Positions 37,661 through 55,326 of a stretch of DNA of 64,000 bases are shown one piece after another. This DNA is from Scylla paramamosain (lineage: Eukaryota; Arthropoda; Malacostraca; Decapoda; Portunidae): positions 10,008,300-10,072,299 of the forward strand of contig NC_087158.1 in NCBI RefSeq assembly GCF_035594125.1, read 5' to 3'. The number at the start of each line of letters is the position of its first letter. The stretch's first letter is position 1. Under the pieces are notes generated by a model. It was given only the letters and a program-made list of their open reading frames with translations, did not search any database and was not told the origin of the DNA. Made by a program: the position numbers and the translations under genes.

Positions 37661-38199
37661 ACGAAATAGAAAAATTAAAATTCTTAAATATATTCCAGAG
37701 GATGAAATCATTCTACTTACATTTTTGTTACAAGTACATTCATTGTTTCTTTCTCCTCTTCGTTTCGAGGTAAAAAAAAAAAAGAAACATACAATTAACA
37801 AATAACATAACAAATGAGATGAAAAATAAAAATTCTTATCTACATTCTACTGAATAAAACAAATCCATTTCCATGCCAAATATCTCTCCTATCGACAGAA
37901 AGTCCCAAGGAAATCGAGATGCTTTTTTTTTTTTTTTTGCACAGATATCTCTAATCCGTAAAATAAGAAAAAGAGGCGCACCCATTTTTTTTTTTTTTTT
38001 TTTGCTATCTAAAACAACTCTATATACTTAAATAATTTCCATTAAATAATCATTAAATCTTTTCTTCATGCATTTTTTTAATTACACAACAGCATTATCG
38101 CAAACTTAAGTTAAATGTGTCATGGTTTCTACAAGTCATGACAAAGTAATTGAAGGCTTAATATCACAAAATGGAACGACTCTAAACAATTATTAATAT

Positions 38200-38270
38200 A
38201 ACTAACATTATTATCATTATTATTATTATTATTATTATTATCATCATTATTATTATTATTATTATTATTG

Positions 38271-38322
<52 letters not shown>
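38200..38322. repeat. (TTA)n trinucleotide tract, imperfect
   Basis: ATT/TTA triplets with ATC and TTG interruptions. Confidence 0.93.
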
Positions 38323-38323
<1 letters not shown>

Positions 38324-38756
38324 ATCAGTGTTTGAAATACGTAAAGAAAAACAAGGCGTCCAATCAGACAGACATCAGAATAAATAAAATAAGAAACAAA
38401 AAAATAGTAGTTCTAAGTTCAGAGTTGAAAGTTAAAGTAAATAAAAGACAATAAATAAAAAAAAATGAACAGAAAATAAATAAAAAAAGAATATAAAGAG
38501 TAAAAAAAAAAAAGTTTAATTTAAGAGTATGTTAAGACGTTACGACATTCGAATCCGGCTGCCGGAATCTTAAGCAAATCTCACCGTGTTTTGAGCGATC
38601 TAAAGACCAAAGGTGGACGGATTCAGCGGCCCGATCGGAACTTGCCACCACCAGGTTCTTGGCTTCCGTTTCAGTTCAGGCGGTTGCAAGTGTGAACGTC
38701 TGTGACATTGTCGTAAGATCTAGTTCAGTGCTGAAGCAACATTCATACCGTGAAGA

Positions 38757-38875
38757 TGACGGCGACGTCCGCAGACAATGAGTTCTGTGCCGACTTCATG
38801 GAACTTTCTTTGTTAAGAACAACCTTGTCTAAGGAAGGCGAGAAGCACAGACTACAGAGACAAAGGTAAAACAAA
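38757..38875 (+). pseudogene. MADF-domain first exon-like segment
   Basis: An ATG at 38,757 opens MTATSADNEFCADFMEL, the start of a MADF domain. The following residues make sense only after a one-base frame change, as EQPCLRKARSTDYRDKG. The segment ends AAAG|GTAAAA, a plausible splice donor at about 38,869. It sits in a non-A-rich stretch (38,560-38,870) that could be a former 5' UTR. Two more decayed copies lie at 38,965 and 22,520. The gene is broken by the frameshift. Confidence 0.55.
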
Positions 38876-38964
38876 TACAACATATAATATTTTATTAGAC
38901 ATTACAGGAAAAGGATACAACGGGCACTCAAGACCATGTTGCTAGGAAAAATAAGTAAATAACC

Positions 38965-39150
38965 TCAGGAACTGCTTCCGGAAAGAACTTTTGTGCCGAT
39001 TTCATTGAAATTTAAAAAGAAAAACCTTGTCTATGGAAGATGAAAAGTAAAGATTATAGCGACAGCAATAAAAAAAGAAAAAAGCAGCTAAGGAGTTCCT
39101 TCCGAAGAGAACATCAGAAAATTGTAGAATCCATCAAGTCAGGGTGAAGT
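38965..39150 (+). pseudogene. Decayed MADF-domain copy
   Basis: It reads KNFCADFIEI, a stop, KEKPCLWKMKSKDYSDSN, then QLRSSFRREHQKIVESIKSG. The order and gap match the copy at 22,520-22,730 almost base for base, so the two were duplicated after the domain had already lost its middle and gained the stop. Confidence 0.6.
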
Positions 39151-39289
39151 TTCATGCAATCAGGAGATAATTAATTTTTCTTCTTTATGTTTATTTGGTC
39201 GCTTGGGTGTCTGTACTCCTGCTGCGATATATGCCACAGCGAAGGGTCCAGGAGCAATCTATATTCTCATCGCTGTGTAGGCCATGTCC

Positions 39290-39440
39290 ACATTTTCTCA
39301 CATCTCAGGAAAACTGAAGTAACACTGAACGTTTATGGGTAACGCTGAGGCCGGAGGTGAACGGAATTAGAACGGAACCTGACCTGCAGTCGTAACGTTT
39401 ATGGTGTCTTCAGAGGACAAAGTAAACCAAAAAAATAAAA
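39290..39440. repeat. Higher-order repeat landmark, copy 2
   Basis: Same complex 150-160 bp segment as at 22,880-23,040. Confidence 0.85.
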
Positions 39441-39743
39441 GATAAAAAAGAACAAAATTGAAAAAAAGGAGAAAAAAAACACATAAACAAGAAACGGAAA
39501 AAAAAGGTTTAGTTGTAATTGTAGAATAGGAAGTAAAACAGAAAAAAAAAATATATATATAAAAAGCAGAAAGCTAAAAATACATAAAAGTATACAAATA
39601 TGAAAAAAAATTCTAGTTTTAAGTTTATAACAAAAAGTAAACAAAAGTAAAGAAAATATGAAAGAATACAAATAAAAAAAATGTGAATTATACAGAAATA
39701 AGAAAAAAAATTCTAGTTGTAGGTATAGAGTTGAAAAAAAAAA

Positions 39744-40017
<274 letters not shown>

Positions 40018-40178
40018 GAAAGCTAAAAATACATAAAAGAATACAAATATGAAAAAAAGTTCTAGTTTTAAGTTTATAACAAAAAGTAAACAAAAGTAAA
40101 GAAAATAGGAAAGAATGCAAATAAAAAAAATGTGAATTATACAGAAATAAGAAAAAAAATTCTAGTTGTAGGTATAGA

Positions 40179-40337
<159 letters not shown>

Positions 40338-41519
40338 AATGAAGAAGAAAAAAATAGCTCTTGCTATAATTTTGTAGTAGAAAGTAAGACAGAAACAAAG
40401 CAAATATAAAACGAAACATGAAAATAAATATGGGAAAGATAATATAGAAAACCTCTAGAAAGTTCAATTTATTAAGTAAAAAAAAATATCCAAAACACAG
40501 TAAAATAAAAATAAAATATAAAAGAAAATTTTACAAAATTTTGAAAAAGAAACAAATAAGAAAACACAAAAAAAATTAGTTTTAAAGTTTAGGGTTGAAG
40601 GGAAAGCAGAAAATAAAAGATAAAAGACTAAAACAGAAAGAAAATACGATAGAATACAAATATGAAAATGTCCCAAAAAATTATATATATAATTGTAAGT
40701 TTAGAGTGGAAAGTAAAACAAAAAAAAAGAAAAGAAAAAAGAAGCAGAAAACTAAAAATAGAAAAAAATACAAAAAATAAATTAGAAAAAAATCATTTTT
40801 ACGCTTACAATAGAAGTTATAAAAAAAAAGGCAACAAAAAATAATTAGTTTTAATTATTAAGATAAATTAACGAAATTCAACAAAAATGAGCAAATAAGA
40901 AAATACAGAAAAAAAAAAACATGCAGATTTACAGTAGGAATTAAAATGTGTAGAACAGAAACCATGAAAAAAAAAATAAAACACAAAAAAGTCTAGTTTT
41001 AATGATTAAAATAAAAAGTAAAGCAGAAAAGGAAAGATAAATGAACAATTTTAAACAAAAACGAAAAAAAAGAAAAATACAGAAAAAAATTGTTGCAGAT
41101 TTAGAGTAGGAATTAAAACAGAAGTAAAGAAAATAAGAAAATAAAAAAAAATAAGAAAAAATTAATAAAAATTATGATATGAAAATCCAAATAAAGCACA
41201 GTTGTAAGTTTAGAATACAAATCAAAATTAATGAAATATAAAATATAACCGTAGAAAATGAAAAAAAAAGAAAAAAAGAAGAAAAAATACAAATAAGATA
41301 AAAAAATATAGATGAAAGATTAAATTAGAAAACAAGATTAATATATAATGTAAAAATTTAATTTAAAGATACAAAAAAAAGCACAAGATATAAGTTTAGA
41401 AAGTATTAGAAAGTAACGTAAAAATATATAACAAAGACGAAGAAAACTGAAAATATAAAAAAATAAAATAAATAAAAATTCAACTTGTAAGCTGAAAATA
41501 TGAAACAGTAAAGAGACCA

Positions 41520-41680
41520 TGTCCACACTTTGTGACATCTCGGGAAAACCGATGTAAAACTAAACGTCTATGGGCAACGCTGAGGCCGGAGCTGACCGGA
41601 ATTAGAGCGCACCTTGATCTGTGGTCATAACGTCTATCAGGTCTTTACAGTACAAAGTAAATCACAAAATAGAGGATAAA
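41520..41680. repeat. Higher-order repeat landmark, copy 3
   Basis: It contains CACATCTCGGGAAAACCGA and AACGCTGAGGCCGGAGCTGA, matching copies 1, 2 and 4. Confidence 0.85.
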
Positions 41681-41795
41681 AAAAAAAAAGAGAAAATATA
41701 AATATAAGCGTACAGACAAAAAAAAAAGATCTAGTTGTAAGTTTAGAGGACAAATTAAACAGAAAAAAAATATACAGAAGAAAATAAAAAATGCA

Positions 41796-42542
<747 letters not shown>

Positions 42543-43265
42543 ACTGAAGTAAAATATATAGTTTTATGTCTAGAGTATAAAGCAAATGAGAAGGAAGGAA
42601 AATATAAAAACAGAAAATTATAAATACATAAAAATCAGAAATATGAAAATACAAAAAGTTTTAGTTTCAAGTTTAGATTAGAAAGTAAACACACGAAAAG
42701 AAAATATGGAAAAAAAACAAAATTAAAAGAAAAATAATAAATAAATAAGAAAATATAAAAATGTGCCTATTTGTAGATTTACATATGAATTAGAGTTATA
42801 AAAAGCTAAAATTAATAAAAAAAAAAAAACATAACTGTAAAAATAAAATAAAATAAATGGTAGACAATAAACAAGTAAATAAAAAAATGAGTCTGTGATT
42901 TTATAGTAGAAAGTAAAAGAGAAGAAAAGAAAATATAAAAGAAGAAAATAAAAGAAATACATGAAAACTATAAATAAATACAAAATGGTTTTAGTTTTTA
43001 CGTTTGCAATAGAAACTAAAACTAAATAAAATAAAATAAAAAAAGAAATTTGAAGAAATATAAAAAAAAAAATAATTTTTAAGTTTAGAATAGAAAGCAA
43101 AAGAAAAGAAATATAAAATATAAAAGAAGAAAAAAATAAATAATTGTTTTAAAGCTCAAACTAGAAAGTATGCCAGAAAAAAATATAGAAGATATTTAAG
43201 AAAAAAAATATAGATAACATAATAAAAATACTTTCTTGTTTTAAGTTTAGATTAGTGACTGACAT

Positions 43266-43380
<115 letters not shown>

Positions 43381-43667
43381 AAACAAAGAAAATGGAAAAT
43401 AGAAAAAAATTCAAACTGTATGATTGAAGTAAAATAATAAAAAAAAAAAAAAACATAAAAGAACAAAATTCAATAAAAATGTAAATAAGAAAAAAAGAAC
43501 AAGGCTCTAGTTCTAAGTTTAGAACAGAGAGAAAAGTAGAAAAGAAAATATAAAAGAACAAAATAGAAGAAAAACAAAAAAATAATGAAATAAGACAATC
43601 TAAAAAGACAAAAAAAAGGCACGCACCAAAAAAAAAAAAAAAAAGAAGAAATGAAAAAAAATACATA

Positions 43668-44228
<561 letters not shown>

Positions 44229-44317
44229 GAAGACAAGAAAAAGTGGACACACAAAAGTTCAATTTGTAACTTGAGAGTATGAAAGAAAACTTAATTCTTC
44301 GTTGAGTAAAGAGACCA

Positions 44318-44475
44318 TGTCCACACACTGTCACATGTCGGAAAAACTTAAGTAAAACTGAACGTATATGGGCAACGCTGAGACTGGAGCTAACCGGAAT
44401 TAGAACGGACCCTGATCTGTGGTTGTAACGTCTATGAGGCCTTAATAGTAAACCACAAAATATAAGATAAAAAAA
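44318..44475. repeat. Higher-order repeat landmark, copy 4
   Basis: It contains CACATGTCGGAAAAACTTAA and AACGCTGAGACTGGAGC, the most diverged of the four copies. Confidence 0.8.
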
Positions 44476-44594
44476 AAAAAATTGAAGAAAAGAGAGAGAA
44501 AATATATAAACATTAAAATACAGAAAAGAAGGTCTAGTTGTTACTCTATAGTAGAAAGTAAAGAAAAAAGAAAATATAAAGCAGAAAATAAATA

Positions 44595-44887
<293 letters not shown>

Positions 44888-45363
44888 ATACAAGAGTTAT
44901 GGTTTAAGTTTAAATTAAAAGGTAAAGAAAAGAAAAGAAAATGTAAAATAACGGTGATGAAAAAAAAATGTTAAACAAAAAAAAATGGAAAAAAGTCTAG
45001 TTGTGGGTTTTGAGTAGAAAGAAAAATAAATAAATTAATTAATTAATTAAAAGAAAAGAAGAAAAAAAACTGTAGTTGTAAGTTTGTAGCAGAAAGTAAA
45101 ACAGAAAAAAAAATAAAACTAGAAAAATATGACAAGATAATATAGAAAAGCTCTAGTAAGTTTAAATTACAAAGTAAAACAAAACAAATTTACATGAAAA
45201 AAAAAGAAAAGTAAAAGATAAGAAAAAGAAAATATAAAAAAAAGAAATTTGAACGAAATTTTGAAAAAGAAACAAATAAGAAAATACAAAAATGTTAAGT
45301 TTTAAGGCTGAGTAGAAAGAAAAGCAGAAAAAAAGAAAAAAATACAAATATAAAAACCATAAA

Positions 45364-45504
<141 letters not shown>

Positions 45505-45506
45505 AT

Positions 45507-47744
45507 GGAGGAGGCAGTAGACACCTGCCGAAACGATAATTACTCCCAGTGAGGTCTAAAGCACTGTTCAAGGGGTGCTGTGAACTTATCATTAAACCCA
45601 GCTGTGACCTCACTGAACGTTTCCCTTTGTGTCTCACAACACAAGGGGGCAGTCACAGCCTGCCCTCTAAAGACAACTCTCTTCCTCCACACAAAACTAC
45701 AAGCACCTAATAACACACACACCCTTCACTCAAAAATTTTAAAATCATGGCGACTCCTACACCAGCCTCGGAGTCCCCATCTGGGGAGGGGACCATAAAT
45801 GTCTCCAGGTCGGACTGCCTTTCCGTCGACGACCCTAAGTGTCTTGACACCCCCATCAACTTTTTCTTCATTAACTTCTGCAACATTCGCGGTCTAAGAT
45901 CTAATTTTCAATCTGTACAACACCACCTCTCCTCTTCTAAACCTCATCTTCTTTTCCTCACTGAAACTCAGGTGTCTGAGGCAACTGACACTAGCTCCTT
46001 TTCTGTTCCCTCCTACTTTCTCTATCCTCATTTTCGATCCAAAGCTGGATGCTGCGTTTATGTACGCAATGACTTAACCTGCTCTCGTGCCCACGCTCTT
46101 GAATCTTCCGAGTTTTCCACCATCTGGCTACGACTACAGAGTCATTCTCATACTAAATTTATCTGTGCTGTATACCTCTCTCCTAACTCCTCTGACTATA
46201 AGAAATTCTTTAACTACTTAACTTCCAAAGTGGAGCACATTCTGACTCTCTTCCCTTTTGCAGAGATCTCCATTCTTGGAGACTTCAATGTTCACCACCA
46301 GCTTTGGCTTTCCTCTCCCTTCACTGACCATCCTGGTGAACTAGCCTACAACTTTGCTATCCTCCATGACCTAGAGCAATTGGTGCAACTTCCTACTCGT
46401 ATTCCTGACCGTCTTGGAGATACGCTCAACATTCTTGACCTTTTCCTGACCTCTAATCCTTCTGCTTATGCTGTCACCCTTTCTTTTCCGTTGAGCCCCT
46501 CCGATCACAATCTCATATCTTTATCTTGTCCTATCACTCCAATCCCTCCTCAGGATCCCCCTAAGCGAAGGTGCCTCTGGCGTTTTGCCTCTGCTAGTTG
46601 GGGGGAGCTGAGGAGGTATTTTGCTGATTTTCCTTGGAATGACTATTGCTTCCGTGTCAGAGACCCGTCTTTGTGTGCTGAGCGCATAACAGAGGTGATA
46701 GTGTCTGGCATGGAGGCGTACATTCCTCACTCTTTTTCTCGTCCTAAACCTTCTAAACCTTGGTTTAACACAGCTTGTTCTCGTGCTATACATGATAGAG
46801 AGGTGGCCCACAAAAGGTACTTAAGCCTTCCATCACCAGAATCTCATGCACTTTATATTTCTGCACGGAACCATGCCAAGTCTGTTCTCCAGCTAGCCAA
46901 AAACTCCTTCATTAACAGAAAATGTCAAAACCTTTCAAGATCTAACTCCCCTCGTGATTTCTGGCATCTAGCCCAAAATATCTCCAATAACTTTGCTTCT
47001 TCTTCTTTCCCTCCTCTACTTCAACCAGATGGCACCACTGCTATCACATCTATTTCTAAAGCTGAACTCTTTGCTCAAACCTTTGCTAAAAACTTTACCT
47101 TGGACGATTCTGGGCTTGTTCCTCCCTCTCCTCCACCCTCTGACTACTTCATGCCACGTATTAAAATTCTTCGTAATGATGTTTTCCATGCCCTCGCTGG
47201 TCTAAACCCTCGGAAGGCTTATGGATCTGATGGGGTCCCTCCTATTGTTCTCCGAAACTGTGCCTCCGTGCTTGCACCTTGCCTAGTCAAACTCTTTCAG
47301 CTCTGTCTGTCAACATCTACCTTTCCTTCTTGCTGGAAGTTTGCCTACATTCAACCTGTTCCTAAAAAGGGTGACCGCTCTAATCCCTCAAACTACCGTC
47401 CTATTGCTTTAATTTCCTGCTTATCTAAAGTTTTTGAATCTATCCTCAACAGGAAGATTCTTAAACATCTATCACTTCACAACCTTCTATCTGATCGCCA
47501 GTATGGGTTCCGTCGAGGCCGCTCTACTGGTGATCTTCTGGCTTTCCTTACTGAGTCTCGGTCATCCTCTTTTAGAGACTTTGGTGAAACTTGTCAATGA
47601 CACTCAACTGTCCCCCTCTTCTACACTGAACATCCTCGGTCTGTCCTTTACTTATAATCTGAACTGGATACTTCACATCTCATCTCTAGCTAAAACAGCT
47701 TCTATGAAGTTAGGTGTTCTGAGACGTCTCCGCCAGTTTTTTCT
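45507..47744 (+). mobile_element. Family A copy with intact endonuclease, internally deleted
   Basis: The 5' end (GGAGGAGGCAGTAGACACC) lies directly after the TA tract. Leader to 45,746, then a long frame. At about 47,594 the sequence jumps from the RT block before catalysis (FRDFGET) to the thumb region ([15 protein letters not shown]), deleting the SKAFD, GVPQGS and YADD blocks. At about 47,744 it turns into an inverted second copy. The copy has no 3' UTR. Confidence 0.9.
45747..47600 (+). pseudogene. Family A EN-RT open frame, 617 residues, truncated before the RT catalytic site
   Basis: Longest family A frame in the window. The start ATG at 45,747 follows a leader of about 240 bp conserved in three other copies. 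APE endonuclease: [12 protein letters not shown] at 42-53, LTETQ with Glu73, GDFN at 178-181, SDHN at 252-255, so all expected catalytic residues are present. Linker with the SPRDFWHL segment. RT fingers: [47 protein letters not shown]. It ends FRDFGETCQ through the internal deletion. Such a protein could in principle nick DNA but cannot reverse transcribe. No N-terminal gag-like domain precedes the endonuclease, only about 38 residues. Confidence 0.92.
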
Positions 47745-49026
47745 CAGTTGAGTGTCATTGAAGAAGAGGGGATAGTTGTCTGGAAGGTTGTGTCGAGTTG
47801 ATACATGGAGGAATTGTGTTTTTGAGGCATTGAACAATACCAAGTTTGCTCTGCCCCAATCAGAAATTTTAGAAAGATCAGAAGTCAGGCGTTCTGTGGT
47901 TTCCCTGCGTGATATGTTTACCTCCTGAAGGGTTGGACGTCTATGAAAAGACGTGGAAAAGTGCAGGGTGATATCATCAGCGTAGGAGTGGATAGGACAA
48001 GAAGTTTGGTTTAGAAGATCATTAATGAATAATAAGAAGAGAGTGGGTGACAGGACAGAACCCTGAGGAACACCACTGTTAATAGATTTAGGAGAAGAAC
48101 AGTGACAATCTACCACAGCAGCAATAGAACAGTCAGAAAGGAAACTTGAGATGAAGTTACAGAGAGAAGGATAGAAACCGTAGGAGGGTATTTTGGAAAT
48201 CAAAGCTTTGTGCCAGACTCTATCAACAGCTTTTGATATGTCCAAGGCAAGAGCAAAAGTCTCACCAAAATCTTTAAAAGAGGATGACCAAGACTCAGTA
48301 AGGAAAGCCAGAAGATCACCAGTAGAGCGACCTTGACGGAACCCATACTGGCGATCAGATAGAAGGTTGTGAAGTGATAGATGTTTAAGAATCTTCCTGT
48401 TGAGGAGAGATTAAAAAACTTTAGATAGGCAGGAAATTAAAGCAATAGGACGGTAGTTTGAGGGATTAGAACAGCCACCCTTTTTAGGAAAAGGTTGAAT
48501 GTAGGCAAACTTCCAGCAAGAAGGAAAGGTAGATGTTGACAGACAGAGCTGAAAGAATTTGACTAGGCAAGGTGCAAGCACGGAGACACAGTTTTGGAGA
48601 ACAATAGGAGGGACCCCATCAGGTCCATAAGCCTTCCGAGGGTTTAGGCCAGTGAGGGCATGGAAAACATCATTGCGAAGAATTTTAATACGTGGCATGA
48701 AGTAGTCAGAGGGTGGAGGAGAGGGAGGAACAAGCCCAGAATCGTCCAAGGTAGAGATTTTAGCAAAGGTTTGAGCAGAGTTCAGCTTTAGAAATAGATG
48801 TGATAGCATCTGGTTGAAATAGAGGAGGGAAAGAAGAAGATGCAAAGTTATTGGAGATATTTTTGGCTAGATGCCAGAAATCACGAGGGGAGTTAGATCT
48901 TGAAAGGTTTTGACATTTTCTGTTAATGAAGGAGTTTTTGACTAGTTGGAGAACAGACTTGGCATGGTTCCGGGCAGAAATATAAAGTGCATGAGATTCT
49001 GGTGATGGAAGGCTTAAGTAGCTTTT
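47745..49026 (-). mobile_element. Family A fragment, inverted relative to the preceding copy
   Basis: On the minus strand this covers linker, RT and thumb start. Frame 48,760-49,185 has the linker ([20 protein letters not shown]). Frame 48,411-48,845 has [13 protein letters not shown] and [16 protein letters not shown]. Frame 47,673-48,245 has DISKAVDRVWHK (Phe to Val), SGVPQGSVLSPTLF and YADDITLHFS. It is truncated at 49,026, within the KRYLSL codons, where a GT-rich stretch begins. It has no 3' UTR. Confidence 0.88.
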
Positions 49027-49950
49027 GTGTGTGTGTGAGTGTGTGTGAGTATCATTCCTTTCCTTACTTTCATTTTTCCTTCCCATTTTCTTATTTTCAT
49101 CCGTACCACATTTTTCTTTTTTTCGTTTCATCCTATATTCTAATCTTTGTGGTCGAAGTATCTTAATATTCTCAGCAAAAATCATCCTTCGTCTTTTTTT
49201 TTTTCTTACTTCCTTACTTTAAAGTAAATAAGTATTTCCAGTATCAAGTTACCTACACCGATTTGTCTTAATTTCTTTTTGGGAGATGCCTGGCAGTTTT
49301 TTCGAGCTCAGACATCATCCTATAATTCCACTGTCCTCTGGCGAAAGTTTACACTCAAAGAAACCATCGAATATAAATCAGGTTCTTTATATTTTCTGCC
49401 TCCCTTGTTTTATCGTTCCTCTTTTCCAGATGTGTTCTTTCCGATCTGATCGTACTGTGCATTAACGACTGGATGCTATTTTATTTTGTTTATATTTGTC
49501 TTCCATCTTACCCATATATTACGATCTCTTCCGTCAATGACGTCTTCTCACATATATGCATTTTTTGTCCTCATTAATGACGGAGTCTGTCCTTACTCTC
49601 TTCCCTCAACTCCCTCATTCTCATCATCATCTTTCTCGTTTCCTAATACTTCTACTAATCATTATTTTTCTACAGTCATCTCGGCTGTCATCGTAGAATT
49701 TCTTGTCCTCCTTTTCCTCCTGCTCCTTCTCTTTCTCTTCCTCCTCCTCACTCTCTTCCCACTCCTAGTTATCTTCTTTCTCCTCTTCCTCCTCCTCCTC
49801 CTCCTCCTCCTCCTCCCCCTCCATTTCCTTCAATAATCCAGAAAGAAAAGACGAAAGAAAAAAAAAACTAAGTGGAGGAGGGAATGGAAGAGGAGTGGGT
49901 TTGGCATAAAGTGGAGAACTCGAATATATTAAGGAATTAGAAAGAACAAT
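49027..49950. other. Non-coding pyrimidine-rich stretch with a (TCC)n tract
   Basis: It contains a CTCCTC-type tract at about 49,770-49,816. The frame 49,486-49,836 becomes a Leu run through that tract and is not a gene. Confidence 0.5.

Positions 49951-49951
<1 letters not shown>

Positions 49952-50031
<80 letters not shown>
49952..50031. repeat. (GA)n microsatellite, 80 bp
   Basis: Pure GA. Its left flank (CGAATATATTAAGGAATTAG at 49,920) is an inverted copy of sequence at about 50,940-50,973. Confidence 0.97.
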
Positions 50032-50034
<3 letters not shown>

Positions 50035-50151
50035 ATGAACGGGCTCATTGCTCCACTTGATTTAAGACATACGAGTATCCTGGAGAATTTGGGCTAATAT
50101 TTCAGGTGTCCTTATTTCCTCTCTCTAAGTGGCTCTCTTCCACCCCCCTCC

Positions 50152-50384
<233 letters not shown>

Positions 50385-50461
50385 TTGATGGAAATTATTT
50401 TTTTTGTCTCAAATTAATGTCTAATATTCTTAAGTATTTTCTTAAACATTCACCGTCTTAG

Positions 50462-50464
<3 letters not shown>

Positions 50465-50553
<89 letters not shown>
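50465..50553. repeat. (GA)n microsatellite, about 89 bp
   Basis: Pure GA about 80 bp downstream of the CT tract, so the two are complementary arms. Confidence 0.98.
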
Positions 50554-50558
<5 letters not shown>

Positions 50559-50855
50559 AGGGAGAATTCACTAGTGTAGAGTGGTTCCAATGACGGTGTG
50601 ATCTGTTTCTAATCGCATATACATATGCATAGATCATACTTTGTATCCGAACATGTTCTTCAAGAAAAAAGGAGACTACAAAACGCCAGTTGACCTTCAG
50701 AGGGTAGCTCCTGAACAAAAACTTACGACACATGTATGCTACCTTAATTCATAACTTTATCTAGCCTACTCTTGAAACTATCTGATGTCTCTGAACGTAC
50801 CACACTTCCTGACTAAAGCAGCCTTATCCACTTCTCCTTTGTTGAACCGTATAAC

Positions 50856-50858
<3 letters not shown>

Positions 50859-50936
<78 letters not shown>
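50859..50936. repeat. (CT)n microsatellite, about 78 bp
   Basis: Left arm of a CT...GA inverted pair. Confidence 0.98.
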
Positions 50937-50940
<4 letters not shown>

Positions 50941-50971
50941 CTCATTGTTCTTTCTAATTCTTTAATATATT

Positions 50972-51157
<186 letters not shown>

Positions 51158-51444
51158 GGGGGGTCAATGACAGCAAAGTTAAAAAAAACTAAAGGTGGGA
51201 AGTACTTTCGTCAATATGTATCTTAAACACTGCAAACATCAGTTTGAAAAGGGAGAGAATTAAAGGTGTGATCTTATCATCCCATTTACCTGTCACTGCT
51301 CACCTCTCATCGCTCGCTTTATGCGTCAATGATTCTGAGGAGCAGGTTCCCCTTCTCTCTTGTGATGATAGTGCTTCTTTCATTCATAAACTGTCATGCC
51401 GGTGAATGGAAGGATGCGACGGTTTTCATGACATGAACACTTAC

Positions 51445-53084
<1,640 letters not shown>

Positions 53085-53134
53085 TATTTATTTATTTTTT
53101 ATTTATTTATTTTTTATTTATTTATTTATTTTTT
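53085..53134. repeat. (TTTA)n imperfect tract
   Basis: ATTT units separated by longer T-runs. Confidence 0.9.
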
Positions 53135-53219
53135 CATCCTCTCCCTCCTCTTTCTCCTCCTCGTCGGTTGATCTTTTAAGGGAAAATCGAGCGTTTATAC
53201 AATATCCATCTGTTTACTT

Positions 53220-54760
<1,541 letters not shown>

Positions 54761-54844
<84 letters not shown>
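54761..54844. repeat. (CT)n microsatellite, 84 bp
   Basis: Pure CT tract. Confidence 0.98.
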
Positions 54845-54847
<3 letters not shown>

Positions 54848-55185
54848 TTTTATTTATATATAATACACCATTTTTCATGTTGGGGATTGTACAGGTTAAA
54901 GGAGATATTTTGGGGACCCCTATCCAAAAACCCACCTACCTGTCCAAGGTAAGATCTTATATTTACTGTACAAGTGTCACTATCACTCGTGAGGCCGAGT
55001 CTCTGCTACGTATCAAAGCGTCACTGTCGCAAACGAGACCTAACCAATGCCGTATTCTGTTGACGTGTCACTGTCACTCATTGGCCGAACTTCTAATATC
55101 TATGCCCGTGTCACAGTCACACATTTCACTGAACCACTGGTTCACTAACACTGAATTTCTGGTTTCCGCACGCTGCAACACTAAG
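54845..55185. other. Unassigned stretch with repeated GTGTCAC(A/T)GTCAC-like words
   Basis: GTGTCACTATCAC, GCGTCACTGTCGC, GTGTCACTGTCAC and GTGTCACAGTCAC occur at about 54,972, 55,018, 55,066 and 55,110. No gene was recognised. Confidence 0.5.
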
Positions 55186-55326
55186 GTTGTCCGGGCACTT
55201 GTCCAAGACCAGAAATTTGTTCTACCACTGTACATACTTTTGCTTCAACTGTCTTTGGTGGTGATGGAATGAGACCGTGGAGTAGCCAGGGCCAAGGATG
55301 CCGTTGAAACGGCTCTAGTGAGCACC

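Noticed and set aside
49486..49836. Leu-rich frame that resembles a membrane protein
   Set aside because: It is a translation of a CT- and TCC-rich tract.
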